A stretch of DNA of 33,232 nt from CAZCDS01 sp964497585 (lineage in GTDB: Bacteria > Desulfobacterota > Desulfomonilia > Desulfomonilales > Desulfomonilaceae), in the NCBI GenBank assembly GCA_964497585.1, contig CAZCDS010000072.1, forward strand, positions 1 to 33,232. Direction: 5' to 3'. The position numbers were made by a program, and so were the translations under genes. This document shows, piece after piece, positions 1 to 8,775 of the stretch (position 1 is its first letter; each line of letters opens with the position of its first letter). The notes under the pieces were generated by a model. That model was not told the origin of the DNA, made no database searches, and saw nothing but the letters and a program-made list of their open reading frames with translations.

Positions 1-68
1 GGCCTCATGCCCAACTTGCCCTCTTCTTCACCTGATTATTTTGGGGAAACTCCAGGTCGCCTCAAGAC

Positions 69-97
69 TTGACAGGAGAATCAGCCGTTGGTAATAA
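69..97 (+). promoter_or_regulatory. Putative sigma-70 promoter of the tRNA-Met gene
   Basis: A perfect -35 hexamer TTGACA lies at 69-74 and a -10-like TAATAA at 92-97, separated by 17 bases. This places a transcription start about 8-10 bases before the tRNA 5' end at 114. The assignment rests on sequence match and position only. Confidence 0.7.
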
Positions 98-113
98 TAT
101 GAGATTACATTGA

Positions 114-190
<77 letters not shown>

Positions 191-217
191 TTCAATTCAC
201 TGGAATCATTCAAAACC

Positions 218-260
218 GACCCCCGGAAACGTGTGTGCAAATCACTCCGGGGGTCTTTTT
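218..260 (+). terminator. Rho-independent terminator after tRNA-fMet
   Basis: A perfect 9-bp stem (GACCCCCGG 218-226 with CCGGGGGTC 247-255) closes a 20-base loop and is followed directly by five T residues (256-260). It lies 28 bases after the tRNA CCA end. Confidence 0.88.
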
Positions 261-494
261 ATGCTGGTTTGATCCCTGTCTAAAACTTCGCCCATTATCT
301 CAAAGGCTTAGCTGTGAGTTCACGTTTTTGGTTCTTTTGCTTTCCCCCCCTCTCTCCGGTCAAGTGGACCCAGGGGTCCGAACCAACCGTGAGTGAATAT
401 TGTCCCCCCTCCCCCTCTCCGATTAATTTTTCCATTGCTCTGACAGCGTACTTCAGCGCTCTGCCCCTTCCTGATAGAATTCCAACAAAGACCC

Positions 495-525
495 ACAGTC
501 TCGAGACTGTAGCAAAATTGCTACA
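495..525. repeat. Compound palindrome: 16-bp perfect palindrome joined to an 18-bp inverted repeat
   Basis: ACAGTCTCGAGACTGT at 495-510 is its own reverse complement. It overlaps TGTAGCAA-AA-TTGCTACA at 508-525, an inverted repeat with 8-bp arms. Such symmetry suits a dimeric regulator (enhancer-binding proteins of sigma-54 often use TGT...ACA arms) or an element end. No adjacent gene is visible, so the role is unknown. Confidence 0.6.
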
Positions 526-786
526 CTGGCCCATCGGTGAACGGAAAAGGTGTCGCGGTTTACCACATCCCACGATATACCAAGCGCCGGGAGACATTCC
601 TTTCCATACCTTTTTTCAGCGAATGGGACGGCAGACAGGTCGCCGCTGATTTTGTACGGATTCCTGTCAAACACTTGAGTGAATATGCAGGGGGCACCCG
701 CAAGACAGCAGACCCCTCCGTGCAGGACATCAAGACGCAGCCCCATGCTGTCTCCAGGTTCCAGAATTGTCATGAGCTGGTCGGTG

Positions 787-924
787 CTGCGCATCCGGGA
801 ACGCTTTCGCATCAGGCGACAGATCAAGGTTGGAGCGAAGGTAGCGTATCATCTTCGGAGGTGGTATGTTCATGTGGCGTCGGCGTTCCTGTTGGCCCAT
901 CACTACCGGCCCCCATTTGAGTGA
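787..924 (+). pseudogene. Remnant of an IS1380-type transposase, C-terminal piece
   Basis: The frame ending in TGA at 922-924 contains IKVGAKVAYHLRRWYVHVAS followed by AFLLAHHYR. This resembles, from memory, the extreme C-terminus of IS1380-family transposases (pattern K-[IV]-G-A-x-V near the end, then a basic stretch and a VASAFP-like motif). No intact N-terminus or DDE core precedes it in this frame, so it is a truncated remnant. The neighbouring 1134-1442 piece derives from the middle of the same family but lies downstream, the wrong order for one gene. The two pieces therefore come from different copies or from a rearranged one. Confidence 0.5.
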
Positions 925-1133
925 AGGCACACGTTCAGCCTCACCGTTGACTGCGGGCCAAAGGTATGGTACGTCCAAATTCTGGAAAAAGGGCCGCTGA
1001 TCTGGCACAAAGGCGAAAATTGGAATCGGTAGACCTTTTTCAGAAGCTCAGCAGCGACGATTCAGACGTCGAAATCTATCGGAAGCTGGTTTCTTGCCCC
1101 AAAACGACGGGCGATTGTGAGATCGCGGAATAA

Positions 1134-1442
1134 TTCCCGTTCGAGAAGAAGTGCTTTCACCCGCTCTACGCGTTTACCAGCAACTGGGATTGGCTGGGGG
1201 CGAAGCTCAGGCCCGGCAACGTTCATTCGGCCGACGGCATTCTTGATTTCATCGACCCGATTGTGCAGCGGTATCGGTCCCGATTCATCCTGTCCTGGGC
1301 TTGCGGGGATGCGGTTTTTGCTCAGCTCGGGTTTATGAGTACTGCGAGGGTGAACGCCATCCTGGTCATGCTTTCTTGTTGAAAAAACGAGGCAAATAGA
1401 AGTCTTGTCCCAAAGGCAGGTCGCAGGTTTAGTCGCTATGGG
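1134..1442 (+). pseudogene. Remnant of an IS1380-type transposase, central piece with frameshift
   Basis: From 1134 the frame reads CFHPLYAFTSNWDWLGAKLR, then PGNVHSADG and an IVQRYRSRFILSWACGDAVF stretch ending FAQ. This matches the central region of IS1380 transposases (YHPL...LRPGNVHSADG...RGDAAFA), including the Asp of the GDA motif. Just after FAQ the homologous frame jumps: EYCEGERH (expected after FY) is read from 1336 in another frame and runs to TAG at 1440-1442. The original frame stops at TGA 1380-1382. A stop (TAA 1131-1133) sits immediately upstream. The gene is therefore truncated and frameshifted. No terminal inverted repeats could be identified. Confidence 0.7.
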
Positions 1443-1623
1443 CACTACCAGGAAGGACTCAGCTCTCTGGCGTGGACGAGGGGCGGCCCATGTGTCGCTC
1501 CCGTTCACCGCTGGAAGGCTTCTATGAATGACTACTCTGGATCTCTCTAGATCATCGTTGGCAGGGTAAGCAAATGATCGTGGCGCCAGAGAATTTACCC
1601 AGAATGCCAGAAAGGGGCAGTTC

Positions 1624-3012
1624 ATGCTGAACGCCGATATTCTGCAGGAATTTGTTACCGTCCTAGGCTCGGCACGTTGCAAAACGGCTAAGGAAGACCT
1701 TCTCACCTATTCGTACGACGCCCACATTCATGAGTTTTTGCCTGACGCAGTCCTTTTCCCGAGGTCGAGCGAAGAAGTCTCAAAGATCATACAAATTGCC
1801 TCGGCCCACAATGTTTTCGTGACTCCGCGAGGGGCTGGATCAGGCTTAGGGTCGGAGGCTTTGGCAAAGCAAGGGGGGGTAGTACTGTGCTTCACTATGA
1901 TGAACCGAATCCTCGAAATCAACACCGCGAACCGCTATGCAGTTGTCGAACCCGGTGTCGTCATATCGGAGTTTCAAAAAGAGGTTGAACAGCACAAACT
2001 CTTCTACCCCCCTGACCCGGGCAGCGCCGCGGTGGCAACCATGGGCGGCGCGGTGGCAATGAACGCCGGCGGTATGCGAGGTGTCAAGTACGGCGTAACA
2101 CGAGATTATCTCCTCGGTCTTGAGATCGTGCTGCCGTCGGGCGAAATTATGACGACAGGAACCATCACGACCAAAGATGTCACCGGTTACGATCTGACAA
2201 GATTGATATGCGGATCGGAAGGAACTCTTGCGGTCGTCACCAAGATTGTGGTCCGGCTTCTTCCCAAACCTGAGACCAAGCGGACTCTCCAGGCGGTCTA
2301 CGACGAACTCGATGCAGCAGGAACCACTGTCTCGAAAATCATGGAGGCCGGTCTTGTGCCAGCAACCTTGGAATTGATGGACAAAACGATAATCAAAGCT
2401 TTGGAGGATTTCGCTCATCTGGGGTTACCGCTCGATGCCGAGGCGATCCTGTTGATGGACGTCGATGGAGATCCGGAAACTGTGGACAAGCAGGCTGCAA
2501 TGGTTGCCGGTTTCTGCCGAGAGCAAGGAGCCAGAGAAGTTCGTGTGTCTGCGTCCGAGAAAGAAAATGAACACCTGTGGGCTGCCCGTCGCTCGGCCTT
2601 CGGAGCGGTAGCTCGAATGCGCCCGAACTGCTTGATTGAAGACGCCACCGTGCCGGTAAGCCATCTTACCTCAGCCATCAAGAAAGTGGTTGAAATAGCC
2701 GAACGGAACAACGTCCTGATTGCAGTGCTAGCCCATGCAGGTGACGGGAACCTTCACCCGCTGATACTCTGTGACCAGCGCAATAGTGACGAGATGGCGA
2801 GGGTAGAAAAATCAATGGACGAGATTGTGGATTATGCGCTTTCCGTGGGAGGGACGATTTCCGGAGAGCATGGTATAGGCATCGCCAAGTCCAAGTACCT
2901 GCCCAAACAACTGAGTGAGACCTCGCTGCACATGATGCGGGGCATCAGGAAGCTCTTTGACCCACAAGGGATACTGAACCCTGGCAGTTTCCTCGGGGAC
3001 CAACAATCATGA
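1624..3012 (+). CDS. glcD: FAD-linked oxidase, GlcD / D-lactate dehydrogenase type
   Basis: This is the flavoprotein subunit of a 2-hydroxyacid (glycolate or D-lactate) dehydrogenase. It oxidises the hydroxyacid to the 2-oxoacid and passes electrons to the iron-sulfur partner. The 462 residues cover a PCMH-type FAD-binding domain (about 40-215; PRGAGSG 68-74, PPDPGSAAVATMGG 129-142, GYDLTRLICGSEGTLAVVT 188-206) and the FAD-oxidase C-terminal domain (about 215-458) with HAGDGNLHP at 371-379 and GEHGIG at 414-419. The length is normal for the family. The ATG at 1624 follows an AAAGGGG Shine-Dalgarno. The stop overlaps the next start (ATGA at 3009-3012), so translation is probably coupled to glcF. 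No glcE is present, as is common in anaerobes. Glycolate and D-lactate cannot be told apart from sequence. Confidence 0.93.
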   Translation: MLNADILQEFVTVLGSARCKTAKEDLLTYSYDAHIHEFLPDAVLFPRSSEEVSKIIQIASAHNVFVTPRGAGSGLGSEALAKQGGVVLCFTMMNRILEINTANRYAVVEPGVVISEFQKEVEQHKLFYPPDPGSAAVATMGGAVAMNAGGMRGVKYGVTRDYLLGLEIVLPSGEIMTTGTITTKDVTGYDLTRLICGSEGTLAVVTKIVVRLLPKPETKRTLQAVYDELDAAGTTVSKIMEAGLVPATLELMDKTIIKALEDFAHLGLPLDAEAILLMDVDGDPETVDKQAAMVAGFCREQGAREVRVSASEKENEHLWAARRSAFGAVARMRPNCLIEDATVPVSHLTSAIKKVVEIAERNNVLIAVLAHAGDGNLHPLILCDQRNSDEMARVEKSMDEIVDYALSVGGTISGEHGIGIAKSKYLPKQLSETSLHMMRGIRKLFDPQGILNPGSFLGDQQS

Positions 3013-4274
3013 TTTCCGAACAACTGAGAGAAGAAGTACATAAATGCATTAAGTGCGGACTGTGCATGAACGCCTGTCCGGTGTACAAACAACTCTACTT
3101 CGAGGGCGCTTCGCCGCGAGGGAAAGTTCAGCTCATAAAAAAGGTGCTGGAAGACAAACTGGAACCGTCCGAGCATTTTCACAACCTTCTCTTCACCTGT
3201 CTGCTCTGCGAAAGTTGTAGCGTAAACTGTCCCAGCGGTTTGCAAATTGATCGTCTCATGAAGGCGATGCGGTACGAGCTGGAAAACAAGTTCGGGCTAT
3301 CCTGGCAGAAGCGAATGATCTTCCATCTTCTTAGCAGCTCTCGCTTGTTGCCTTTTGCCATGTATTGGGGCCGGATTTTCGGCCCGACGCTTCTGGCGAT
3401 GTTTGCCAAGAGCGGAAAACTGGGTACGATTCCGTACGCGAGGATTCCGCGGCTTAACGCGGTACCCCTGCTGAAGCAGTTTCCTGAGACCATTTACCCG
3501 GCCGGACCGAAGGTGGGGCGAGTGCTCTATTTTGTTGGATGTGCTACCAACTATCTCTTCGAAGGTGTGGGGCAATCGGTAATAGAGGTTTTGAAGCGAC
3601 TTCGGGTGGAAGTCGTTATTCCGAGGAGTCAAATGTGCTGCGGCCTGCCTATTTTTTTATCGGGGGCCAGAGAGATGGCCTTGGCTAATATTGGGCACAA
3701 TCTCGAAATCCTTGGTTCGGAGAATGTTGATGCAATCATTACAGACTGTGCTACATGCGGGACGGCTCTGAAAAAAGAATATATCCATATTTTGGAGGAG
3801 ATGGGGCATGACGCGGAACCGGCAAGAGCGGTCGGCAAGAAAGTATTGGACATCGCTCAGTTCCTGTCGCGATTCGATCTCCGGAAATACCTCGGGCCGC
3901 TTCAAGGTCGCGTGACGTATCATGATCCTTGCCATCTTGTGCACAGTCAGGCGATAAAAGAGGAACCGAGACACCTACTCAGGCTCATCCCCGATCTGGA
4001 ATTCGTCGAAATGAGGGGAGCAAACGACTGCTGCGGCGGCGGAGGGACCTTTCAGTGGGAACATCCGGACGTGGCCGCAGGCATAACCGGCAAGAAAATG
4101 AACGCCATAGCTGCAACTCAGGCTTCCATGGTAGCCTCCGGGTGTCCCGGCTGCCGTCTACAGATTCGTGGGAACCTGGAAACGCAATCCGTTCAGGTCG
4201 TGCATCCGGTGGAGCTCCTCGCGAGATCCATGCGCGAAAAGGAAATCATTCATCATAATACCGAGTATTTGTAG
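3009..4274 (+). CDS. glcF: Iron-sulfur subunit of glycolate/D-lactate dehydrogenase, GlcF type
   Basis: This is the electron-transfer subunit paired with GlcD. Two [4Fe-4S] binding motifs lie near the N-terminus (C13, C16, C19, C23 and C64, C67, C70, C74). Two CCG (cysteine-rich) domains follow, each with the full pattern: C178, C210-C211-G, C247-x2-C250 and C308, C341-C342-G, C379-x2-C382. CCG domains also occur in heterodisulfide reductase HdrB, where they hold a non-cubane cluster. All ligands are present, so the protein looks functional. It starts within the glcD stop codon. It is 421 residues, the usual size for GlcF. It probably delivers electrons to the quinone pool or to another cytoplasmic carrier at the membrane. 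The acceptor is not shown here. Confidence 0.92.
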   Translation: MISEQLREEVHKCIKCGLCMNACPVYKQLYFEGASPRGKVQLIKKVLEDKLEPSEHFHNLLFTCLLCESCSVNCPSGLQIDRLMKAMRYELENKFGLSWQKRMIFHLLSSSRLLPFAMYWGRIFGPTLLAMFAKSGKLGTIPYARIPRLNAVPLLKQFPETIYPAGPKVGRVLYFVGCATNYLFEGVGQSVIEVLKRLRVEVVIPRSQMCCGLPIFLSGAREMALANIGHNLEILGSENVDAIITDCATCGTALKKEYIHILEEMGHDAEPARAVGKKVLDIAQFLSRFDLRKYLGPLQGRVTYHDPCHLVHSQAIKEEPRHLLRLIPDLEFVEMRGANDCCGGGGTFQWEHPDVAAGITGKKMNAIAATQASMVASGCPGCRLQIRGNLETQSVQVVHPVELLARSMREKEIIHHNTEYL

Positions 4275-5335
4275 GATTACCCCGCCGATGGCGTTAAACT
4301 ATCGGTCAGAGAGCGCATCACGTTCAATAAAGAGTCCGCGGTCTGAATATGCACTATCGCTTGCGATGCCTCCTTTTTGGGGGGCGCGGTGAGGGCGAAT
4401 ATCACGCGATGGGCGCGGTCGAGGAAAAGGCCGTGCAACCACATGACTCAACTTCTTGCATTCATCAAGTCTTAGGAGAGGAATTGAACCTCCTACCCCT
4501 TTGGTGTGAAGGCACTGTTTTCAAAACTCTAAAAGCGGCTTAGCCAGGATATCCTTGAACAAATCATGCACGTTTGAGCACTATCAGGCACTGTTGGGTC
4601 GTATTGGGACGTCAACCTCGACGCCAAAATGGCGGCAAGACATGAGCGTTCCTCTGGCTCGAAGATGAGGAATTCCTCTCCGTAGCCCCGGAGGACATCC
4701 ATCATCCATTTCTTCCGTTCCGTGGGGTCTTCCGGGATGATCATGACTCACCGTCGATCTTCTGGGACTACCGCTCACCCCCACAGCACACCTACGTTCC
4801 TGAGGCGCGGCTGCTCTTCACGATAGGTCTTCATAGCTGGGTGGCGAAGATGATACTTGACTGACGGGCCTCTGATGACGTATGGTTTGTGATAACGATA
4901 CATCCGTTTATCAAGAAGGGTTGCTACCAGTTTGCGTGGCTGGGGGATCTTCCGAGGCGAGGCGCCACTCTATTAAGGTCCCGGAGAACTGAGAGAAAGC
5001 AGTTACCGGTCTCGAGATGCCTGCGAGGGAGCAGCTGGAGGATAATCTCGGACAGATACCGGCGCTGACTGTGCAATAGTCCTGGCTCTAGCGACTTAGC
5101 GCCACATCTTTGTGCGCCTTGGTGAACGGATTGATTCTCCTCTTGAGTGTATTCACTTCAGGCTTGTGACTCAAGCCGTCATGATTTTCGTACAGTTTGG
5201 TTCTTGCACCCACGTTTAGAAACCGGCCCAATGGTCTTGGCTGTGCCTCGATCAGAGGCCTTGGCTCGACCGGATGATACCGCCGAAGTGTTGCTGATTG
5301 CACACGGTCCCGAGGCGGGAGAAAGGCTCACAGAC
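4275..5335. other. Gene-poor spacer after glcF
   Basis: I find no gene I can support in this 1.06-kb stretch. It contains the tRNA-Ser 3'-half fragment at 4474-4527 and, on the minus strand at 4529-4744, a 71-codon frame beginning MIIPEDPTERKKWMMDVLRG. That frame looks protein-like in its first 45 residues but lacks a clear ribosome binding site and ends in the tRNA fragment. It may be a broken gene. No terminator for glcDF is obvious. Confidence 0.5.
4474..4527 (-). pseudogene. tRNA-Ser (TGA) 3'-half fragment
   Basis: Read on the minus strand, this holds an anticodon loop TTTGAAA (anticodon TGA, 4523-4521), a class II-type variable arm (CCTT...AAGG) and a T arm GGAGG-TTCAATT-CCTCT. The 5' half of a tRNA is absent and the anticodon stem is already mismatched. 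The sequence also departs from a tRNA after the T arm, with no acceptor stem or CCA. The extent (anticodon loop to T arm) is the same as that of the fMet fragment at 12099-12134. Confidence 0.65.
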
Positions 5336-5665
5336 TTGAGTTTGAACGAAGAGCTGAAACTGATCCTCGCCATTGGAATCCTGATCGCGGTCTACATCTT
5401 CACCCGCCGGGTAATGGTTTGGCGGATGGGCCGGGCTGCCAGAAAGATCATAGAGGATTTGGAAGGACAAGAGGCTTTTGACGACGCGTCCGGGGTAGGG
5501 CTTCCATATGCCGAGCGGAGCTGGGCCAAGTTCGGCCTGAGGGACTATGAGGGAAAGGCTCTGCAGGGGCTGGTGGCCGCTGGTGCCGTGGTGAAAACCG
5601 ATGACGGACGCTATTTCCTCAAGAGAGGTCATGGTGTCCCACGAAATCGTCCCGTCCCAAGGTGA
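5336..5665 (+). CDS. Small hypothetical protein with one membrane segment
   Basis: I do not recognise a family. Near the N-terminus is a hydrophobic segment (LKLILAIGILIAVYIF) followed by basic residues (TRRVMVWRMGRAARK), predicting a single-pass inner-membrane protein with its C-terminus in the cytoplasm. The soluble part ends in a compact region with LRDYEGKALQGLVAAGAVVK and TDDGRYFLKR, which could be a small winged-helix-like fold. The frame is open from an ATG at 5147, but no ribosome binding site supports that start or the ATG at 5231. A TTG at 5336 follows GGAGAAAGG at good spacing and places the membrane segment at the N-terminus, so I prefer it (109 residues). A hairpin with a T-rich tail follows at 5683. 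Confidence 0.55.
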   Translation: MSLNEELKLILAIGILIAVYIFTRRVMVWRMGRAARKIIEDLEGQEAFDDASGVGLPYAERSWAKFGLRDYEGKALQGLVAAGAVVKTDDGRYFLKRGHGVPRNRPVPR

Positions 5666-5682
5666 GGGTACTATAATCGAAG

Positions 5683-5721
5683 CACTAGATGATGCAAGAT
5701 ATCATGTAGTGGTCTTCTTTT
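5683..5721 (+). terminator. Terminator-like hairpin after the small membrane protein gene
   Basis: CACTAGATGAT (5683-5693) pairs with ATCATGTAGTG (5701-5711) with one mismatch across a 7-base loop. A T-rich tail (GTCTTCTTTTC) follows. It lies 18 bases after the stop at 5665 and before the acyl-CoA synthetase gene. Confidence 0.55.
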
Positions 5722-5878
5722 CAGTGAAGGCAGAATTTCTTTCTCAGGCTGATGGCCAGGGTCGGGGTTGGAAGGGTTTCCGGGTGGCTTTTTCTCCATT
5801 GGGCACCAGTATCCTACCCATAACGGCCCGGTTGGTGGGACTTGGTAGGTCTTAGAGCTTACGACTTAAGGAGATGTC

Positions 5879-7513
5879 ATGCTTCAGCCGGCCAGAACGT
5901 ACGAGGAGGTCTACGGCGCTTTCCGGTGGCGGATTCCAGATTACTACAACATAGGGGTCGATGTCTGCAGCAAGTGGACTGAAGAGCGCTCCCGGCTGGC
6001 CTTGGTTTATGAGGACGAGGGGGGAAGGGTCGAGAAATACACCTTCTGGGACCTGGAGATCCTGTCCAACCGATTGGCCAATGTGCTGCGATCCCACGGC
6101 ATCGATCGGGGAGACCGCGTGGGCATCCTGCTCCCTCAGTGCCCTGAAACCGGATTGGCACACATTGCGATCTACAAGCTCGGTGCCATTTCAGTACCAC
6201 TCTTCACTCTGTTTGGCCCGGAGGCTCTGGAGTACAGACTGGACAACAGTCAAGCCAAGGGCATCATCACCGATGCGGCCAATGTGGAGAAGGTGCTGGC
6301 CATCAGGGACCAACTTCCAGGGCTGGAGACGATTGTCCAAGCCAAGGGCGAAGCACCTGACGATGTTTTGGACTTCTGGGGCTCCCTGAGCAAGGCCTCC
6401 AGTCGTTTCGAACCCGTTTTGACCGAGGCTGAGGACCCGGCTCTCTTGATCTACACATCCGGCACCACCGGTCCACCCAAGGGCGCTCTGCACGCTCACC
6501 GGGTGCTGTTGGGCCATATGCCCGGTGTGGAGTTTCCCCATAATTTTTTCCCTCAGAAGGGGGACCTGTTCTGGACCCCCGCGGACTGGGCCTGGGCCGG
6601 CGGCCTGCTGGACGCACTGTTGCCCGCATGGCACCACGGAATCCCGGTTGTAGCCCATCGAGCAAGGAAGTTCGATCCGGAACACGCCTTTCATATTCTG
6701 GCCAAGTACGGTGTTCGGAATTCCTTCATGCCTCCCACCGCGCTGAAGATGATGCGACAGGTGCCCAATCCCGGCCGTCGCTATGAATACAGCATGCGAA
6801 CCATAGGGTCGGGCGGAGAGACCCTAGGGGAAGAACTTCTAGAATGGGGCCGCGAGACCATGGGGATTACGATCAACGAATTCTACGGCATGACCGAGGT
6901 GAACCTGATCGTGGGCAACTGCGCGGACATCGTTGAGGTCCGGCCAGGTTCCATGGGGCTGGCCATTCCGGGCCATGTGGTTGAAATTATCGACGATCAG
7001 GGCCGGCCGATGCCGCCGGGAGAGGTGGGAGAAGTAGCCACGAAGAGACCGGATCCGGTAATGTTCCTGGAGTACTGGCGCAATCCGAAGGCCACCAGAG
7101 CGAAGTTCAGAGGCGATTGGTGTCTCTCCGGGGATCTGGCCCGGAAGGACGAGGACGGGTACCTGTGGTTCGTTGGCCGCACGGACGATCTGATTACCAG
7201 CAGCGGGTACCGCATTGGGCCTGCCGAGATCGAAGACTGCCTGATCAAGCATCCTGCCGTGGCAATGGCAGCGGTGATTGGAGTACCTGACCACGTGCGG
7301 GGCGAGATCGTCAAGGCCTTCATCGTCCTCCAACCGGAAGTGGCTCGGGACGAGGAGTTGGCGGAGGAGATCAAGGAATTCGTCAAAACCCGGTTGGCAG
7401 CACACGAGTATCCCCGGGAGCTGGAATTCGTGGATGCGCTGCCCATGACGGCCACTGGTAAGATCAAAAGGAGGGATTTGAGGGCAGGAGAATTGAAAAG
7501 GAGAGGTTCTTGA
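5879..7513 (+). CDS. Acyl-CoA synthetase (AMP-forming, medium-chain ACSM-like)
   Basis: This enzyme activates a carboxylic acid to its CoA thioester through an acyl-adenylate, using ATP. All adenylate-forming signature motifs are present in the 544 residues: the phosphate loop YTSGTTGPPKG (192-202), FYGMTE (335-340), SGDLARKDEDGYLWFVGRTD (417-436) with DLITSSGYRIGPAEIE after it, and the catalytic lysine K528 in TATGK. The N-terminal pattern and length resemble the acetyl/medium-chain acyl-CoA synthetase branch (ACSM, COG0365). The exact acid is not predictable. The start ATG at 5879 has a strong AAGGAG site. The TRAP transporter genes begin 68 bases downstream, so the imported carboxylate is a likely substrate. 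Confidence 0.9.
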   Translation: MLQPARTYEEVYGAFRWRIPDYYNIGVDVCSKWTEERSRLALVYEDEGGRVEKYTFWDLEILSNRLANVLRSHGIDRGDRVGILLPQCPETGLAHIAIYKLGAISVPLFTLFGPEALEYRLDNSQAKGIITDAANVEKVLAIRDQLPGLETIVQAKGEAPDDVLDFWGSLSKASSRFEPVLTEAEDPALLIYTSGTTGPPKGALHAHRVLLGHMPGVEFPHNFFPQKGDLFWTPADWAWAGGLLDALLPAWHHGIPVVAHRARKFDPEHAFHILAKYGVRNSFMPPTALKMMRQVPNPGRRYEYSMRTIGSGGETLGEELLEWGRETMGITINEFYGMTEVNLIVGNCADIVEVRPGSMGLAIPGHVVEIIDDQGRPMPPGEVGEVATKRPDPVMFLEYWRNPKATRAKFRGDWCLSGDLARKDEDGYLWFVGRTDDLITSSGYRIGPAEIEDCLIKHPAVAMAAVIGVPDHVRGEIVKAFIVLQPEVARDEELAEEIKEFVKTRLAAHEYPRELEFVDALPMTATGKIKRRDLRAGELKRRGS

Positions 7514-7581
7514 AAGGAGGTGAGAACGACACAGAACATATCGGCTCGGTCAATGTTACTGCTAGAAAGGAGGATTAAAGC

Positions 7582-8709
7582 ATGAGGAGAAGTGTTTGGC
7601 ACAAGCTGTTGATCATGGCGTTGGTGGGGGGCTTGGTCTTAGGTGTGCTTGGCATGTCCAGCGCGGCCGAGAAGAAGATCAAGTGGAAGATGACCACTAC
7701 GTGGGCTCCCTCCATCAACCTCTATTACGGCGAAAAGGAGCTAATCAAGTATATCAAGGACATGACAGGGGGCAACTTCGAGATCAAATACTTTCCCGGT
7801 GGCTCTCTCATGAAGGCCTTTGAGGTTTTCGACGCCTGCTCCAAGGGAACCATACAGATGGCGGGAGACTGGCCCTCCTACTGGGTGAGCAAGGACCCGG
7901 CCTTCGACTTCCTTGGCTCCTTCCCGTTCGGCTTCACCAACATGGACTACATTATCTGGATGTACCAGTTTGGTGGTCTGGAACTGATGCAAGAGATGTT
8001 CGGAAAGTACGGAATGACCTACTTCACCCTGGGCGCCACCCCAATGGAGTCGGGCTTCCGCACCACCGAGAAGACCGGGCCCATCAAGAAGATCGGTGAC
8101 TACAAGGGTCTCAAGCTCCGGACGCCTTCGAGGGCTACCATTTGGATTCTCCAACAGATCGGGGCCGCCCCGGTCAAGATGCCCGGCGGCGAGATCTACC
8201 TGGCGATGCAAAGAGGTGTACTCGACGGCGCCGAGTTCAGCAGCCCCGGCATCGATTGGGAGATGGGCTTTGGAGAGATCACCAAGTACTGGAGCGTGCC
8301 CTGCTGGTTCCAGCCTTCTTCCGAGATCGGAGTCATGGTGAACCTCAAGGCCTACAACGCCCTGCCCAAGGAGTATCAGGCTGTTCTGAAATACGCCTGC
8401 CAGGCCGCGGCACTCAAGGCGACTGCCTTCTACGAGGCCGACTCCGCCAGGGCCATCGAGAAGTTCAAGAAGAAGGGCATCAAGATCGTAAAGCTCGGCA
8501 AAGAGGACCTCAAGAAGCTTGAGGAGCTGGCCGGCAAGTACTGCATTATGAAGGCGAAGGAGTCCCCGACATACGCAAAGATCCTCAAGTCTCAAATGCT
8601 CTACCTCAAGGAGTACAAGGATTGGCGCGACATGACCGGCGACTTCGGCTTCGGCCGCCAGCCGGCCTACGTAGACAAGGTTCTTGATGCACTGAAGAAA
8701 CTCAAGTAA
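7582..8709 (+). CDS. dctP: TRAP transporter substrate-binding protein, DctP family
   Basis: This periplasmic solute receptor belongs to a tripartite ATP-independent transporter and captures an organic acid for the DctQM membrane complex. The N-terminus is a signal peptide (basic MRRSVWHK, hydrophobic core, cleavage near AAEKK at residues 28-30). The mature protein has the DctP pattern. PGGEIYLAMQRGVLDGAEFS, about two-thirds along, matches the region carrying the conserved substrate-carboxylate arginine and resembles the TakP (2-oxoacid) subgroup. It is 375 residues, typical in size. The start at 7582 has an AAAGGAGG site. A strong hairpin follows the stop, as is common where the binding protein must be made in excess over the permease. 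Confidence 0.93.
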   Translation: MRRSVWHKLLIMALVGGLVLGVLGMSSAAEKKIKWKMTTTWAPSINLYYGEKELIKYIKDMTGGNFEIKYFPGGSLMKAFEVFDACSKGTIQMAGDWPSYWVSKDPAFDFLGSFPFGFTNMDYIIWMYQFGGLELMQEMFGKYGMTYFTLGATPMESGFRTTEKTGPIKKIGDYKGLKLRTPSRATIWILQQIGAAPVKMPGGEIYLAMQRGVLDGAEFSSPGIDWEMGFGEITKYWSVPCWFQPSSEIGVMVNLKAYNALPKEYQAVLKYACQAAALKATAFYEADSARAIEKFKKKGIKIVKLGKEDLKKLEELAGKYCIMKAKESPTYAKILKSQMLYLKEYKDWRDMTGDFGFGRQPAYVDKVLDALKKLK

Positions 8710-8717
8710 CCGGATTC

Positions 8718-8747
8718 GGGGCCTCTGCGCGCGTCTCGGGAGGCCCC
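8718..8747 (+). promoter_or_regulatory. Intercistronic hairpin between dctP and dctQ
   Basis: GGGGCCTC (8718-8725) and GAGGCCCC (8740-8747) form a perfect 8-bp GC-rich stem with a 14-base loop. No T-run follows, so it is more likely a 3' stabilising or attenuating structure than a full terminator. It probably lowers dctQM expression relative to dctP. Confidence 0.65.
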
Positions 8748-8775
8748 AACCCCGTCTTCCAGGAGAGATGTGGGA

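Larger units (their letters stand above)
261..1623. other. Gene-poor spacer between tRNA-fMet and glcD
   Basis: Apart from the compound palindrome and the two transposase remnants listed separately, I see no convincing gene in these 1.36 kb. The open frames on both strands lack a ribosome binding site and recognisable protein sequence. The longest one on the minus strand (1062-1706) is antisense to the transposase remnant and to the start of glcD. The stretch looks like decayed mobile-element DNA. Confidence 0.6.

Noticed and set aside
1062..1706. Minus-strand frame of 214 codons
   Set aside because: It is antisense to the IS1380 remnant and to the 5' end of glcD, has no ribosome binding site and shows no protein-like pattern.
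7519..7585. A 21-codon GTG frame between the CoA ligase and dctP, ending in an ATGA overlap with the dctP start
   Set aside because: The only Shine-Dalgarno touches the GTG with no spacing, and the peptide has no recognisable leader-peptide features.
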